Source: Ancylobacter mangrovi
GTDB taxonomy: Bacteria; Pseudomonadota; Alphaproteobacteria; Rhizobiales; Xanthobacteraceae
Direction: 5' to 3'
Length of the DNA: 64,000 nt
NCBI RefSeq assembly: GCF_024752355.1
Contig: NZ_JANTHZ010000001.1
Span: forward strand, 496,001 to 560,000
Made by a program: the position numbers and the translations under genes. Below are positions 35,607 to 43,504 of this stretch, piece after piece (positions within the stretch are counted from its first letter, which is position 1; every line of letters starts with the position of its first letter). The notes below the pieces were generated by a model that was given only the letters and a program-made list of their open reading frames with translations, was not told where the DNA came from and searched no databases.

Positions 35607-37046
35607 TCAGTGCGGGGCGTTCGCGATCCGGCCCACCGGCACGACGGGGAGCCGCCCCGACCTCCGGGCCAGCCCCGGCGGCGCCGCGGCAAGCGCGTCG
35701 CGGCAGGAGAGCACCGTGGCGAGGCAGATGAAAAACAATATGCCCGGATCGGCATTGCCGCTGGAGATGATTGCCGGCACCAGCATCCACAGGCCGGCGG
35801 CGCGGGCCGATTCGTGCAGGGCGAGCGCAGAAGTGTCTCCGCCCGCCGGGCGCGGCGGCGGGCGCAGGAACAGCCCCGCCAAGACGAGCAGCAGCGTTGT
35901 TCCGATGATCCCGGTCTGGCTCAGCATCGCGATCAACCAGTTCGACGCGCGCGAGCTGCCCATGCCGATGCCGATGCCGCCGGTTTCGAAAAACACCTGG
36001 ATGCTGCGGTCGTTCGCATAGCCGCGCTCCTGGGCCGAGGAGGACTGCGACTTGTTCAGCAGCGCCTCCTCCAGCAGGCGGCGCACGCTCGAGAAGGCGC
36101 TGTCGTCCAGCAGGTAGATGCCGAGGCAGACCGTGACCCCGACGAGGATGACGCCAGCGAGAATCAGGTCCGAGCGGCGCGGGCCTCCCCGGAACGGGAA
36201 CAGGCTGGCGGAGATCGCCAGCCACAGCATATAGGCGCCGAGGCACGCATAGCCGGTGCTGGAGGTGGACAGCATCAGCATGCCGAGCGACAGCAGCATG
36301 AGCGCGAAGGCCAGCCGCCCCTGCGTGATCCGCCAGTAGGTCATGATGAAGACCAGCCCGGGGAACAGGGCGGTGGCGAAGGCGGACGCCTCGGAATGGC
36401 CGCCGGCGATGCGATAGAAGCCGACCGAGATGTCGTCCGTCAGCAGCGCGTAGCTCGCCGTGCGGATGGGAAGCAGCACGTCGCCGGCGCCCGCCAGCTT
36501 GCCCAACAGGTCGAGCAGCCCGAGCCCGACATTCATCCCCACCCAAGCGACGAAGCCCAGCTCCATGGCGGCGAGGGCGCCGGGCCGGCGCAGCTCGATG
36601 CACAGCAGCAGGCAGGTCAGCCCGCCGAGCACGAAATAGCCCGACTGGGTGATGTTGCCGGTACTGGGCGCGAGCGGGACCTCGAGCCCGCCCGACTGGC
36701 GCAAATCGAACATGCCGACGTCGCCCTGGAACAGCCGCGGCAGGATCACGGCGGTGCCCGCGACATAGACGATGAGGAGCAGGACGAGGAGGCAGGCGCG
36801 GTGGCGGACGAGCTCGGCCGCGAAATCGTTCAGCCCGTCCCGGCGACACACCACGCGGACGACGAGGATCAGCGCGAACAGCGTGTAGATGAGGGGCGAG
36901 GAGCCGCCGAGGCTCGGCAGCACCGCGAAGGCCGTTGAGCCGAACGCCAGCGACATCATGAGCCCGACCAGCACCGGCGAGCCCATCGCACGCCCGATCA
37001 GCAGCAGGGCGAGGCAGACAAGAAGTCCTGTCGGCGACGGGATCAT
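35607..37046 (-). CDS. O-antigen ligase/polymerase-like membrane protein (Wzy type)
   Basis: This 479-aa protein has about eleven hydrophobic helices along its length and a larger polar loop in the second half (SFFETGGIGIGMGSSRASNW region near residue 375). Topology, length and position in an EPS locus fit Wzy polymerases, which join repeat units on undecaprenyl diphosphate at the periplasmic face. IAGGHSEASAFATALFPGL near residue 225 is a conserved-looking loop. Wzy families share little sequence, so the assignment is by topology and context. The start is uncertain; ATG 37046 is chosen and a GTG at 37076 would add ten residues. Confidence 0.8.
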   Translation of the reverse strand: MIPSPTGLLVCLALLLIGRAMGSPVLVGLMMSLAFGSTAFAVLPSLGGSSPLIYTLFALILVVRVVCRRDGLNDFAAELVRHRACLLVLLLIVYVAGTAVILPRLFQGDVGMFDLRQSGGLEVPLAPSTGNITQSGYFVLGGLTCLLLCIELRRPGALAAMELGFVAWVGMNVGLGLLDLLGKLAGAGDVLLPIRTASYALLTDDISVGFYRIAGGHSEASAFATALFPGLVFIMTYWRITQGRLAFALMLLSLGMLMLSTSSTGYACLGAYMLWLAISASLFPFRGGPRRSDLILAGVILVGVTVCLGIYLLDDSAFSSVRRLLEEALLNKSQSSSAQERGYANDRSIQVFFETGGIGIGMGSSRASNWLIAMLSQTGIIGTTLLLVLAGLFLRPPPRPAGGDTSALALHESARAAGLWMLVPAIISSGNADPGILFFICLATVLSCRDALAAAPPGLARRSGRLPVVPVGRIANAPH

Positions 37047-37084
37047 GTCACATCGCTGCCGTTTTGACGCCGTCACCTGACGGG

Positions 37085-37324
37085 GTGAGCGCGTGGTGGG
37101 TGATAGCCGCCCTTCTGGGCGTGGCGACCGGCCTGTGGTTGCGGGCCTCGGCCGTGCTCGCCCTGACGGTGGCGGTGGCGGTCGCGGCGGCGGCGATCGA
37201 CCTCTGGGCCGGCGAGACCCTCGGGCCGGCCCTGCTCCACGCGCTGGCGGCGGTGGTGCTGCTCCAACTCGGATACCTCGCCGGCCTGCTGGTCGCCACG
37301 GCGTGGCGCCGGCGGTCCAGATAG
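37085..37324 (+). CDS. Small two-helix membrane protein, ExoX/SyrA-like in architecture
   Basis: This 79-aa protein is almost entirely two hydrophobic hairpins (about residues 5-35 and 45-70) and ends in a basic cluster ATAWRRRSR. The second helix HALAAVVLLQLGYLAGLLVA resembles the C-terminal helix of rhizobial ExoX/SyrA-type exopolysaccharide repressors, small inner-membrane proteins that act by dose against ExoY. It is convergent with the ExoY-type gene 46 bp away and divergent from the polymerase gene. The GTG at 37085 is assumed, and a TTG at 37064 is also in frame. The functional call is inference. Confidence 0.5.
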   Translation: MSAWWVIAALLGVATGLWLRASAVLALTVAVAVAAAAIDLWAGETLGPALLHALAAVVLLQLGYLAGLLVATAWRRRSR

Positions 37325-37370
37325 GCGGTCCCGGATCGGGACGGCCGGGCGGGGCGAGGCGCGTCCATGG

Positions 37371-38069
37371 TCACGAGGTCTGATGGGTGCGCAGCAGCGC
37401 GGGTATGGTCCGCAGCAGGATCAGCACGTCGGTCCAGAACGACCAGTTGCGCACATAGTCGGCGTCGAGGGCGACCCGCTCGGCATAGGTCAGGCTGCTC
37501 CGACCGCTGACCTGCCACGCCCCGGTCATGCCCGGCCGGACGCTGAGATAGTGCTCGGCCATCGGCCCGTAGAGGGCGATCTCCTCGCGCACGATCGGGC
37601 GCGGCCCGACGCAGCTCATCTCGCCGCGCAGGACGTTCACGAGTTGCGGCAGCTCGTCGAGGCTGGAGCTGCGCAGCATCCGGCCGACGAAGGTGATGCG
37701 CGGGTCATTGGCAAGTTTGCGGGTGCGCTGCCATTCCTCGGCCGCCGCCGGGTTGGCGGCAAGATGGTCCCTCAGCACGCGGTCGGCGTCGCAGACCATG
37801 GTGCGGAACTTGTAGCAGTGGAACTCGCGCCCGCCGAAGCCGACCCGGTGGTGGCCGAAGATGATCGGCCCGTCGGTCGACGCCTTGATCAGCAGCGCCA
37901 CCAGGACGAGGAGCGGCGACAGCAGCACCCCGGCCGTGACGGCGACCAGCAGGTCGAGCAGGCGCTTGGCCGCGCGGCCAGGGGCGCGCTCCGCGAGGAT
38001 CGGCTCGCGCAGGTGCGGGCCCGGAAAAGGCCGCGCCGGCAGGCCGGCGTAGTGTTGATCGTCCAGCAT
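37371..38069 (-). CDS. Undecaprenyl-phosphate sugar phosphotransferase (ExoY-type priming enzyme)
   Basis: This 232-aa bacterial sugar transferase transfers hexose-1-phosphate to undecaprenyl phosphate, the first step of EPS repeat-unit synthesis. It has one hydrophobic segment (KRLLDLLVAVTAGVLLSPLL, about residue 34-55), then RVGFGGREFHCYKFRTM, SSLDELPQLVNVLRGEMSCV with the catalytic Asp-Glu, GPRPIVREE and the C-terminal RPGMTGAWQVSGRSSLTYAE. It is the short ExoY type, lacking the extra N-terminal helices of WbaP/WcaJ. A shared promoter motif lies 135 bp upstream. Confidence 0.94.
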   Translation of the reverse strand: MLDDQHYAGLPARPFPGPHLREPILAERAPGRAAKRLLDLLVAVTAGVLLSPLLVLVALLIKASTDGPIIFGHHRVGFGGREFHCYKFRTMVCDADRVLRDHLAANPAAAEEWQRTRKLANDPRITFVGRMLRSSSLDELPQLVNVLRGEMSCVGPRPIVREEIALYGPMAEHYLSVRPGMTGAWQVSGRSSLTYAERVALDADYVRNWSFWTDVLILLRTIPALLRTHQTS

Positions 38070-38393
38070 GTATCGCGCCCCTGCCAGTTTTCTACTCGAT
38101 TTTGTTTCGGAGATACTCTCGGGCCCAAACGCATAGAAGTGGTAATTACTGGAGTAAAACTATGCCGATCTTTACCTGTAAGCCGTAACGCCCAACACCT
38201 CGGCCTACCCCTTCGGCGCCGTGCCGACCGGCCGGATGAGGGAGCGCCGACCCGCCGGAAGGTCGCGCGCGCCGGTCAGCGTCGAGGCTACGGAAGGGAC
38301 GGACACACGCCATGCACGCGCCCTCCTTCCGGCATCATCCAGGGAAAGCGCCGGCGCCCGTTACCCGTGTGTCCGGGAGGGCGGCCGGCGGCG
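38070..38393. other. Promoter region upstream of the priming transferase gene
   Basis: 324 bp between the copolymerase gene and the ExoY-type gene, both leftward. It is partly AT-rich (38090-38180, containing GTAATTACTGGAGTAAAAC) and holds the motif CCTACCCCTTCGGC at 38204 and the short palindrome-like TTACCTGTAA. No coding frame is supported. It should contain the promoter of the priming enzyme, a usual control point of EPS synthesis. Confidence 0.5.
38204..38217 (-). promoter_or_regulatory. Candidate EPS promoter motif, copy 2
   Basis: CCTACCCCTTCGGC lies 135 bp upstream of the ExoY-type gene (start 38069). It shares 11 consecutive bases with the copy at 35459 and 12 of 14 with that at 47873, in the same orientation relative to the downstream gene. 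Confidence 0.4.
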
Positions 38394-40271
38394 TCAGGCG
38401 GCCTTGTTCAGCACCGTTCCCAGCACCGCGCTTCCGGTGGATTCGAGCCGGTCCACCGCCTCGGTGATGAGCTGGGCCGGCGTGCGGCCCCACTCCACCA
38501 CGACGAGCACGCCGTCGAGCAGCGGGCCCATGGCGATCGCTCCCGAGCTCTGCTCCAGGGCCGGCAGGTCCACCACCACGAGGTCGTGGCTCAGCAGCGC
38601 CTCGTCGAGGCAGCGCATCATGGCGCCGGAGCCGAGCAGCGCCTCGGAGATGGCCGAGGTGAACTGGCGCGTCGGCACCAGCTCAATATGGGTGCGCGGC
38701 ACCGGCGTCGCGCATTCGCTGACCCGCCGGTCCTCCAGCAGGATCTGCAGCAGCCCCGGCTGCTGCTCGGAAACGTCGGCCGCCGCCGTCATGGCGCAGC
38801 GCTGGAGATCGGCATCGATCACCAGCACCCGCACGCCCGAGGCGGCGAGGAGGCAGGCGAGGTTGCCGGCGACGGTGGTCTTGCCCTCGCCGGTGAGCGC
38901 CGAGGTGACGCCGATGGCCCGGGTGCGCTGCGCCTCGGCCCGCGCGCGGGCGACCAAGGTCGTGCTCACATTGGCGAGGGCATTGAGGAAGGGATCGCCG
39001 CCCAGTTCCTCGTTCGCGGTGAAGCATTCGAGCGAGGGCCGGCCGTATCGTCGCTTGAGCCCGGCGAGAAGGGTGCCGAGGCCACGGTCGAAGGAGTGGC
39101 GCGGCGACCAGCGGGCGCTCCCGCTGCGATGGATGCGCGGCAGGGCGCCGAGGCAGAGCCGGCCCAGCTTCTGGTTGGCGTGGCGCACCGAGCGGATGCT
39201 GGTGTCGAGGTTCTCCCTCAGCACGGCGGCGCCGACCCCGACCACGCCGCCCAGCAGCAAGCCGAAGGCCAGGATCAACTTCGAGCGCGGGTGGCTCTTG
39301 TCGAGCGGGATCGTCGCCGGGGTGAGCAGGCGCGTCTCGACCAGCGGGTTGGACTGGCGCTGGAGCACCTCGGCATAGCCCTGAAGAGCGCTCTCATAGA
39401 TCTTCTTGTAGGCGAGCGCGGTGCTCTCCAGTTCCTCGAGCGTGTTGGGGTCGTCCGCCGACTGGCCGGCCGTCCCCTGCCCCACTGCACCCGGTTCCGC
39501 CCCGCTTAGCCCGGCCACCGGGCCGTCGAGGGCGGGATCGCCGCCCGCGTCGGAGGGGCGATAGGCGGCGTAGCTGCGGCCGGCCTTGAACTCCTGAAGG
39601 GCGAGCGCGGCCGCGTTCATCTGCTCGCGCAGCTTCGCCACCCGGCTCTCGAGCCAGTCGGAGCCGGCGCGGGCGGTGAGCGTGCGCGATTCGAGCTGGT
39701 CGCGGATGTAGATGTCGGCCGTGGTGTTGGCGACCAGCGCCGCCAGCTTCGGGTCCGGCGAGGAGAAGCTGAGATCGATCACATAGGAGAAGCCCGAGCG
39801 GCGCGCGTCGAGACGGCTGTTGAACACGCCCAGCGCCCGCTGCAGCGCGATGGGTCGGGGCACGTCGGGACCGGGCGGCTTCATGAAGGCCGGGTTGTCC
39901 AGCAGGCCGAGTTCCTCGATCACCGCCTTGGCGATCCGTTCGGAGCGCAGCACAACGAGCTGGCTTTCGATCTGCGCCGCGTCGATCGCGCTCGACTGCA
40001 GTTCCTCGCGCGTGGGCTGGGAGGATTTCGGGTCGACCAGGAGCTGGGCGCGCGCGGTGTAAAGCGGCGTCGCCGTCTTCACATAGGCAAAGGCGGCGGC
40101 GCCGGCGATCGCGACGGCGACGAAGACGATCAGGAAGTGCCGGAGGACGAAGACCGACAGTTCGGGAACGGTGACCGTATCGGGCGGAAATTCAATATCC
40201 CCCCAATCGGTCCGCGAGCCGCCGCTAGTGTTCGCCACGACGTGACGCGCATCTTGCCTGGTAAGCTTCAT
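38394..40271 (-). CDS. Wzz/ExoP-type polysaccharide copolymerase with BY-kinase-like domain
   Basis: This 625-aa inner-membrane protein has an N-terminal Wzz domain with a first helix HFLIVFVAVAIAGAAAFAYV near residue 45, a periplasmic coiled-coil region and a second helix LILAFGLLLGGVVGVGAAVL near residue 310. A cytoplasmic P-loop domain follows, with ALTGEGKTTVAGNLACLLA (Walker A), VLVIDADLQRC (Walker A') and LVVVDLPALEQS (Walker B-like). It controls chain length and export together with the OM protein at 51481. The C-terminus (VLGTVLNKAA) has no tyrosine cluster, so the autophosphorylation switch of classical BY-kinases appears to be absent. The ATG at 40271 is chosen. Confidence 0.9.
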   Translation of the reverse strand: MKLTRQDARHVVANTSGGSRTDWGDIEFPPDTVTVPELSVFVLRHFLIVFVAVAIAGAAAFAYVKTATPLYTARAQLLVDPKSSQPTREELQSSAIDAAQIESQLVVLRSERIAKAVIEELGLLDNPAFMKPPGPDVPRPIALQRALGVFNSRLDARRSGFSYVIDLSFSSPDPKLAALVANTTADIYIRDQLESRTLTARAGSDWLESRVAKLREQMNAAALALQEFKAGRSYAAYRPSDAGGDPALDGPVAGLSGAEPGAVGQGTAGQSADDPNTLEELESTALAYKKIYESALQGYAEVLQRQSNPLVETRLLTPATIPLDKSHPRSKLILAFGLLLGGVVGVGAAVLRENLDTSIRSVRHANQKLGRLCLGALPRIHRSGSARWSPRHSFDRGLGTLLAGLKRRYGRPSLECFTANEELGGDPFLNALANVSTTLVARARAEAQRTRAIGVTSALTGEGKTTVAGNLACLLAASGVRVLVIDADLQRCAMTAAADVSEQQPGLLQILLEDRRVSECATPVPRTHIELVPTRQFTSAISEALLGSGAMMRCLDEALLSHDLVVVDLPALEQSSGAIAMGPLLDGVLVVVEWGRTPAQLITEAVDRLESTGSAVLGTVLNKAA

Positions 40272-40583
40272 GACCGGACCCAAGACCTCAGGAGTGAAAA
40301 AGCTCGCGAACGCGCCGCGCCACCCCCACGACAATTGTGACTCGGCAATATCAAATTGTAATACGCACCCCGTGTTGCAGTAACATCGCCGGAAGCGGTA
40401 GCGCGAATACCTAAAAGGACCTCATGTTCCGCCGCACGTCGGCTGCATCGGCCGGATCCGGGCCGCCGGCCCGGGACGAAGAAATGCAGAAGGCGGTACG
40501 TCGCGGCGCGGGAGGCGTGGTACGTCCGGGGTAGCGGCCGCCCGCGCCGGATCGGAAGGGTGGCCCCGTGCGGGCGGGCCCGC
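40272..40583. other. Intergenic region upstream of the copolymerase gene
   Basis: 312 bp with a locally AT-rich core (about 40320-40420) that contains the inverted pair ACAATT (40331-40336) and AATTGT (40354-40359). It probably carries the copolymerase promoter. No coding frame is supported. Confidence 0.45.
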
Positions 40584-41825
40584 TCAGCCCAGCTCCTCGC
40601 GCACCTCCTGGAGGTAGGCCCGCGCGCCGAGCGCGGTGTCGACCGTGGGGGCCGTAGCCTCCGGCGCGCGCTCGAGCCAGGCCTCGCGCCACCAGCAATA
40701 GATGGCGCGCGGGCAGAAGACGCGCTTGCCGCTGATCCGCCCACGGCACCAGACGTTCTCGAGAATGACGGCGGGCGTCTTCATAATCCGCATCACGCCG
40801 GTCTTCTCGTCGAGGAAGTGGTCGACCCGGGCGCGCACGCGATAGACGCCGCCGCAATAGGGCACCATCTCGCCGTCGAAATAGAGGCCGCGATGGTGAT
40901 TGCGGGCATCGAGGGTCGCCATGATCTGCTCGTAGGGCTTCACGCGCACGAGTTCGCCCGGCTGCAGGTCGAGCGGGTAGACCGGCGCATGCGTCGAATC
41001 GTCGAGATGCCCCCACATCCGCGGATAGGGCACGCCGCCCCACAGCGACTGGAACACGTTGTAGAACCAGCGCCCCGGCGCCCCGAAGCGCGAGCGCGGC
41101 CGCGCCAGATTCTCATAGGCGAAATAGATCGCGCTCATCGCCATGGTGCCGAGCCCGACATTGCGCGAGGCGAGGTCCTCGGCGAACTGGCTGAAATTCC
41201 ACCGGCCCATGAGCTTGGTGTAGAGCGGAAAATCGGTCGCCTGGCACTGCCAGCGCGGCTTGCCCGAGGCCGAGACGCCGTTGCGCGCGGCCCTCTCGAC
41301 ATCCTCCTGCGTGCACCGTCCGATCGAAGCGGGGGACGGAACCGGGGCGGAGGCCGGCGCCAGCTCGGCGCCGTCGGCGTCGACCCGCCGCAGCCACGCC
41401 TCCTTCCAGAACACGCTGCACAGCGCCTGGCAGCCGCCATGGCCGGCGCCGTTGCACCGCACCCCTTCCAGCAGCACGCCGTCCTTCAGCGTGCGGCTGC
41501 TCAGCGGGTGGATGGTGTCGCAACTCTTGTGGCCGCGCTTGGCGACGCGGATGCGCTTGCCGCAATAGTCGAACATCTCGGGCATGAAGGGCATGCCGTC
41601 GAGCCGGCCGTTCTCGTCGAGCGTGGCGAGGATCTCCTCCTTGCTGCGCACCTCGACCCAGTCGCCGGCGCAGGAGCGGATGGCGATCGGGTGCGAACGG
41701 GCCTCGCCGGGAGAGCGGCCGGGCGCGCGCTCGGGCGCCGGCGCCAGCGGGCCGGCCGTCCTCGCCAGGCCCGCTTCCGTCGGGGTGCCGTCGCCGGCCA
41801 CGGGGCCTTCACCGATGCGGGCCAT
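40584..41825 (-). CDS. Protein of unknown function with two homologous cysteine-rich domains
   Basis: This 413-aa soluble-looking protein is not recognised as any named family. After a low-complexity N-terminus (about 1-45), a ~100-residue domain appears twice, at about 52-150 and 295-395. Both copies have G-x-x-V-x-V, then EEILATLD or EQIMATLD, EMFDYCGKRIRV or EMVPYCGGVYRV, LEGVRCNG or LENVWCRG, a C-x(3-5)-C pair and FWKEAWLRR or WWREAWLER. The conserved cysteines suggest metal or Fe-S binding in an SH3-like start fold (inference). The middle (about 165-285) contains FPLYTKLMGRWNFSQFAEDL. AGGAGG precedes the ATG at 41825. It is the last gene of the rfbF-PIG-L unit, so a role in sugar-nucleotide or repeat-unit chemistry is likely. 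Confidence 0.85.
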   Translation of the reverse strand: MARIGEGPVAGDGTPTEAGLARTAGPLAPAPERAPGRSPGEARSHPIAIRSCAGDWVEVRSKEEILATLDENGRLDGMPFMPEMFDYCGKRIRVAKRGHKSCDTIHPLSSRTLKDGVLLEGVRCNGAGHGGCQALCSVFWKEAWLRRVDADGAELAPASAPVPSPASIGRCTQEDVERAARNGVSASGKPRWQCQATDFPLYTKLMGRWNFSQFAEDLASRNVGLGTMAMSAIYFAYENLARPRSRFGAPGRWFYNVFQSLWGGVPYPRMWGHLDDSTHAPVYPLDLQPGELVRVKPYEQIMATLDARNHHRGLYFDGEMVPYCGGVYRVRARVDHFLDEKTGVMRIMKTPAVILENVWCRGRISGKRVFCPRAIYCWWREAWLERAPEATAPTVDTALGARAYLQEVREELG

Positions 41826-41834
41826 CACACCTCC

Positions 41835-42485
41835 TCAATCCGTCAGCAGCAATTTGCGGGCAAAGAAACCTTCGGCGTAGCGGGCGCGGCATTCCACGCC
41901 GCGCAGGCGCGCCAGCGCCATGAATGTCTCGGCGTCGAACCACGCCTTGGAGCGCTGTGTGCCGAAATGGCGCTGCAGCAGCTCGACCTTGCGCAGCAGG
42001 ATCTCGTCCGGCAGCGGCACGTAGAGGTTCGGCTGGCCGAGGTCGCCGTCCCATTTCGGGATCTCGACCTCCAGCACCAGGTGATCGCGGAACGCGTTCC
42101 AGGCGAGCTCGCACAGCAGGCGATGGTCCTGATGAGCGTCGTCGCGCCGGTGGGTCAGCACCACGTCCGGGTCGAGCCGGCGCTTGAACCCTTCCACCCA
42201 GTCCTTCACCGCCGCGCGCTCGGCGGGCAGATAGCCGTCGCGGAACCCGCCTATGTGGACCTCGACCGTGGCGACGCCCTTCAGGAAGTCCGCCGCGCTC
42301 GCGCGCGCCTCGCTCTCGCGCGGCCCGGCGGCGCTGGCCACGCACCAGTGCACCTCGAGCACGGCACCGGCGGCGATCCAGTTCAGGATCGTCCCCCCGG
42401 CGCCGATCTCCATGTCGTCCGAATGCGCACCAAGGCACAGGATTCTGAGCCCCTTGCCGGGGCGCGCGAGGGCGAGAGGGTGCAT
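41835..42485 (-). CDS. PIG-L family deacetylase
   Basis: This 216-aa Zn-dependent hydrolase of the LmbE/PIG-L superfamily has the N-terminal metal motif LGAHSDDMEIGAGGTILNWI (A-H-x-D-D) near residue 17 and the second ligand in HRRDDAHQDHRLLCEL near residue 112. Members deacetylate N-acetyl sugars (GlcNAc-PI, GlcNAc-Ins, bacillithiol precursors, sugar nucleotides). It starts five bases after the stop of the cytidylyltransferase gene and is nine bases from the next gene, so all three form one operon. It could unmask an amino sugar in the pathway or in the polymer. Confidence 0.9.
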   Translation of the reverse strand: MHPLALARPGKGLRILCLGAHSDDMEIGAGGTILNWIAAGAVLEVHWCVASAAGPRESEARASAADFLKGVATVEVHIGGFRDGYLPAERAAVKDWVEGFKRRLDPDVVLTHRRDDAHQDHRLLCELAWNAFRDHLVLEVEIPKWDGDLGQPNLYVPLPDEILLRKVELLQRHFGTQRSKAWFDAETFMALARLRGVECRARYAEGFFARKLLLTD

Positions 42486-42489
42486 AGGC

Positions 42490-43293
42490 TCAGGCCCTCG
42501 ACGCGAGGACCTGCGGGACCGGCCCGCATTTGCGCCAGGGCATCTGGCCCTTCTCGATCATGTCCTCCAGGCTCTGGCGGTCCCTGAGCGTGTCCATCGC
42601 CCGCCAGAAGCCTTCGTACTTGTAGGCGAGCAGTTGGTCGGCCTCGATCAGCCGCGCGAACGGCTCGACCACCAGTTCCTCCCCGTCGCGCATGTAGTCG
42701 AAGATCTCCTTGCGGAAGATGAAGTATCCGCCGTTGATCCACATGTCGGCGGCGTCGGAGGCCTGCATGCCCTGGACCCGCCCCGCCGCGTCGATCTGCG
42801 CCAGATGGAAGGTCAGCATGGGGTGGATGGCGAGGAAGCACGCCACCTTGCCGCTGCGCGCGAAAGTCTCGATCATGTCGTCGAGCGGCGCGTCCGACAG
42901 GCCGTCGGAATAGTTGGCGAGGAACATCTCCTCGCCCTCGACCAGATGGCGCACCGCCCACAGGCGCGAGCCGATGTTGCGCCACACGCCGGTGTCCACC
43001 AGCGCCATGCGCCAGTCGACCGGCTTGTCGCCGAGGATGTCGACCGTCGCGCCGCCATTCGACACCACGACGTCGCTGTAGATCTCGGGCCGGTGGTTGA
43101 GGAAGAACTCCTTGACCACATTGGCCTTGTAGCCGAGGCAGAGCACGAAGTCTCGGTGCCCGAACCGGCTGTAATAGTCCATCACATGCCAGAGAATGGG
43201 CTGCCCGCCGAGCGGGATCATCGGCTTTGGCACCGCCTCCGAGTATTCGCGGATACGGGTTCCAAGGCCACCACAGAAAAGAACAACTTTCAT
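42490..43293 (-). CDS. rfbF: Glucose-1-phosphate cytidylyltransferase
   Basis: This 267-aa enzyme makes CDP-glucose from glucose 1-phosphate and CTP. It starts with the nucleotidyltransferase signature KVVLFCGGLGTRIREYSEAV, then PKPMIPLGGQPILWHVMDYY, both diagnostic for RfbF rather than UTP- or dTTP-using enzymes. YKANVVKEFFLNHRPEIYSD and INGGYFIFRKEIFDYM further support this. CDP-glucose is normally fed to CDP-glucose 4,6-dehydratase (RfbG), but no RfbG is found in the window. It opens the rfbF/PIG-L/unknown-protein unit, with an AT-rich promoter region (about 43300-43420) upstream. Confidence 0.93.
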   Translation of the reverse strand: MKVVLFCGGLGTRIREYSEAVPKPMIPLGGQPILWHVMDYYSRFGHRDFVLCLGYKANVVKEFFLNHRPEIYSDVVVSNGGATVDILGDKPVDWRMALVDTGVWRNIGSRLWAVRHLVEGEEMFLANYSDGLSDAPLDDMIETFARSGKVACFLAIHPMLTFHLAQIDAAGRVQGMQASDAADMWINGGYFIFRKEIFDYMRDGEELVVEPFARLIEADQLLAYKYEGFWRAMDTLRDRQSLEDMIEKGQMPWRKCGPVPQVLASRA

Positions 43294-43504
43294 GGCGCGA
43301 ATCCAAAAGTTAAATATTCTATATTAACTATGAACTTGGCGTTCCGAATGTCCAGCTCGGCTTTATTTACAAAGACTACCAAATTGGAATGATACGATTA
43401 CATCGAATACGTCGCCAACTTCCCCATCGGAGGGAAACGCCGGGCGATCCGGCCGCGCGCCCGCCCCGCCCGCAGGCGGAGACGGGTGCCGAGGCAGGCG
43501 CCGC

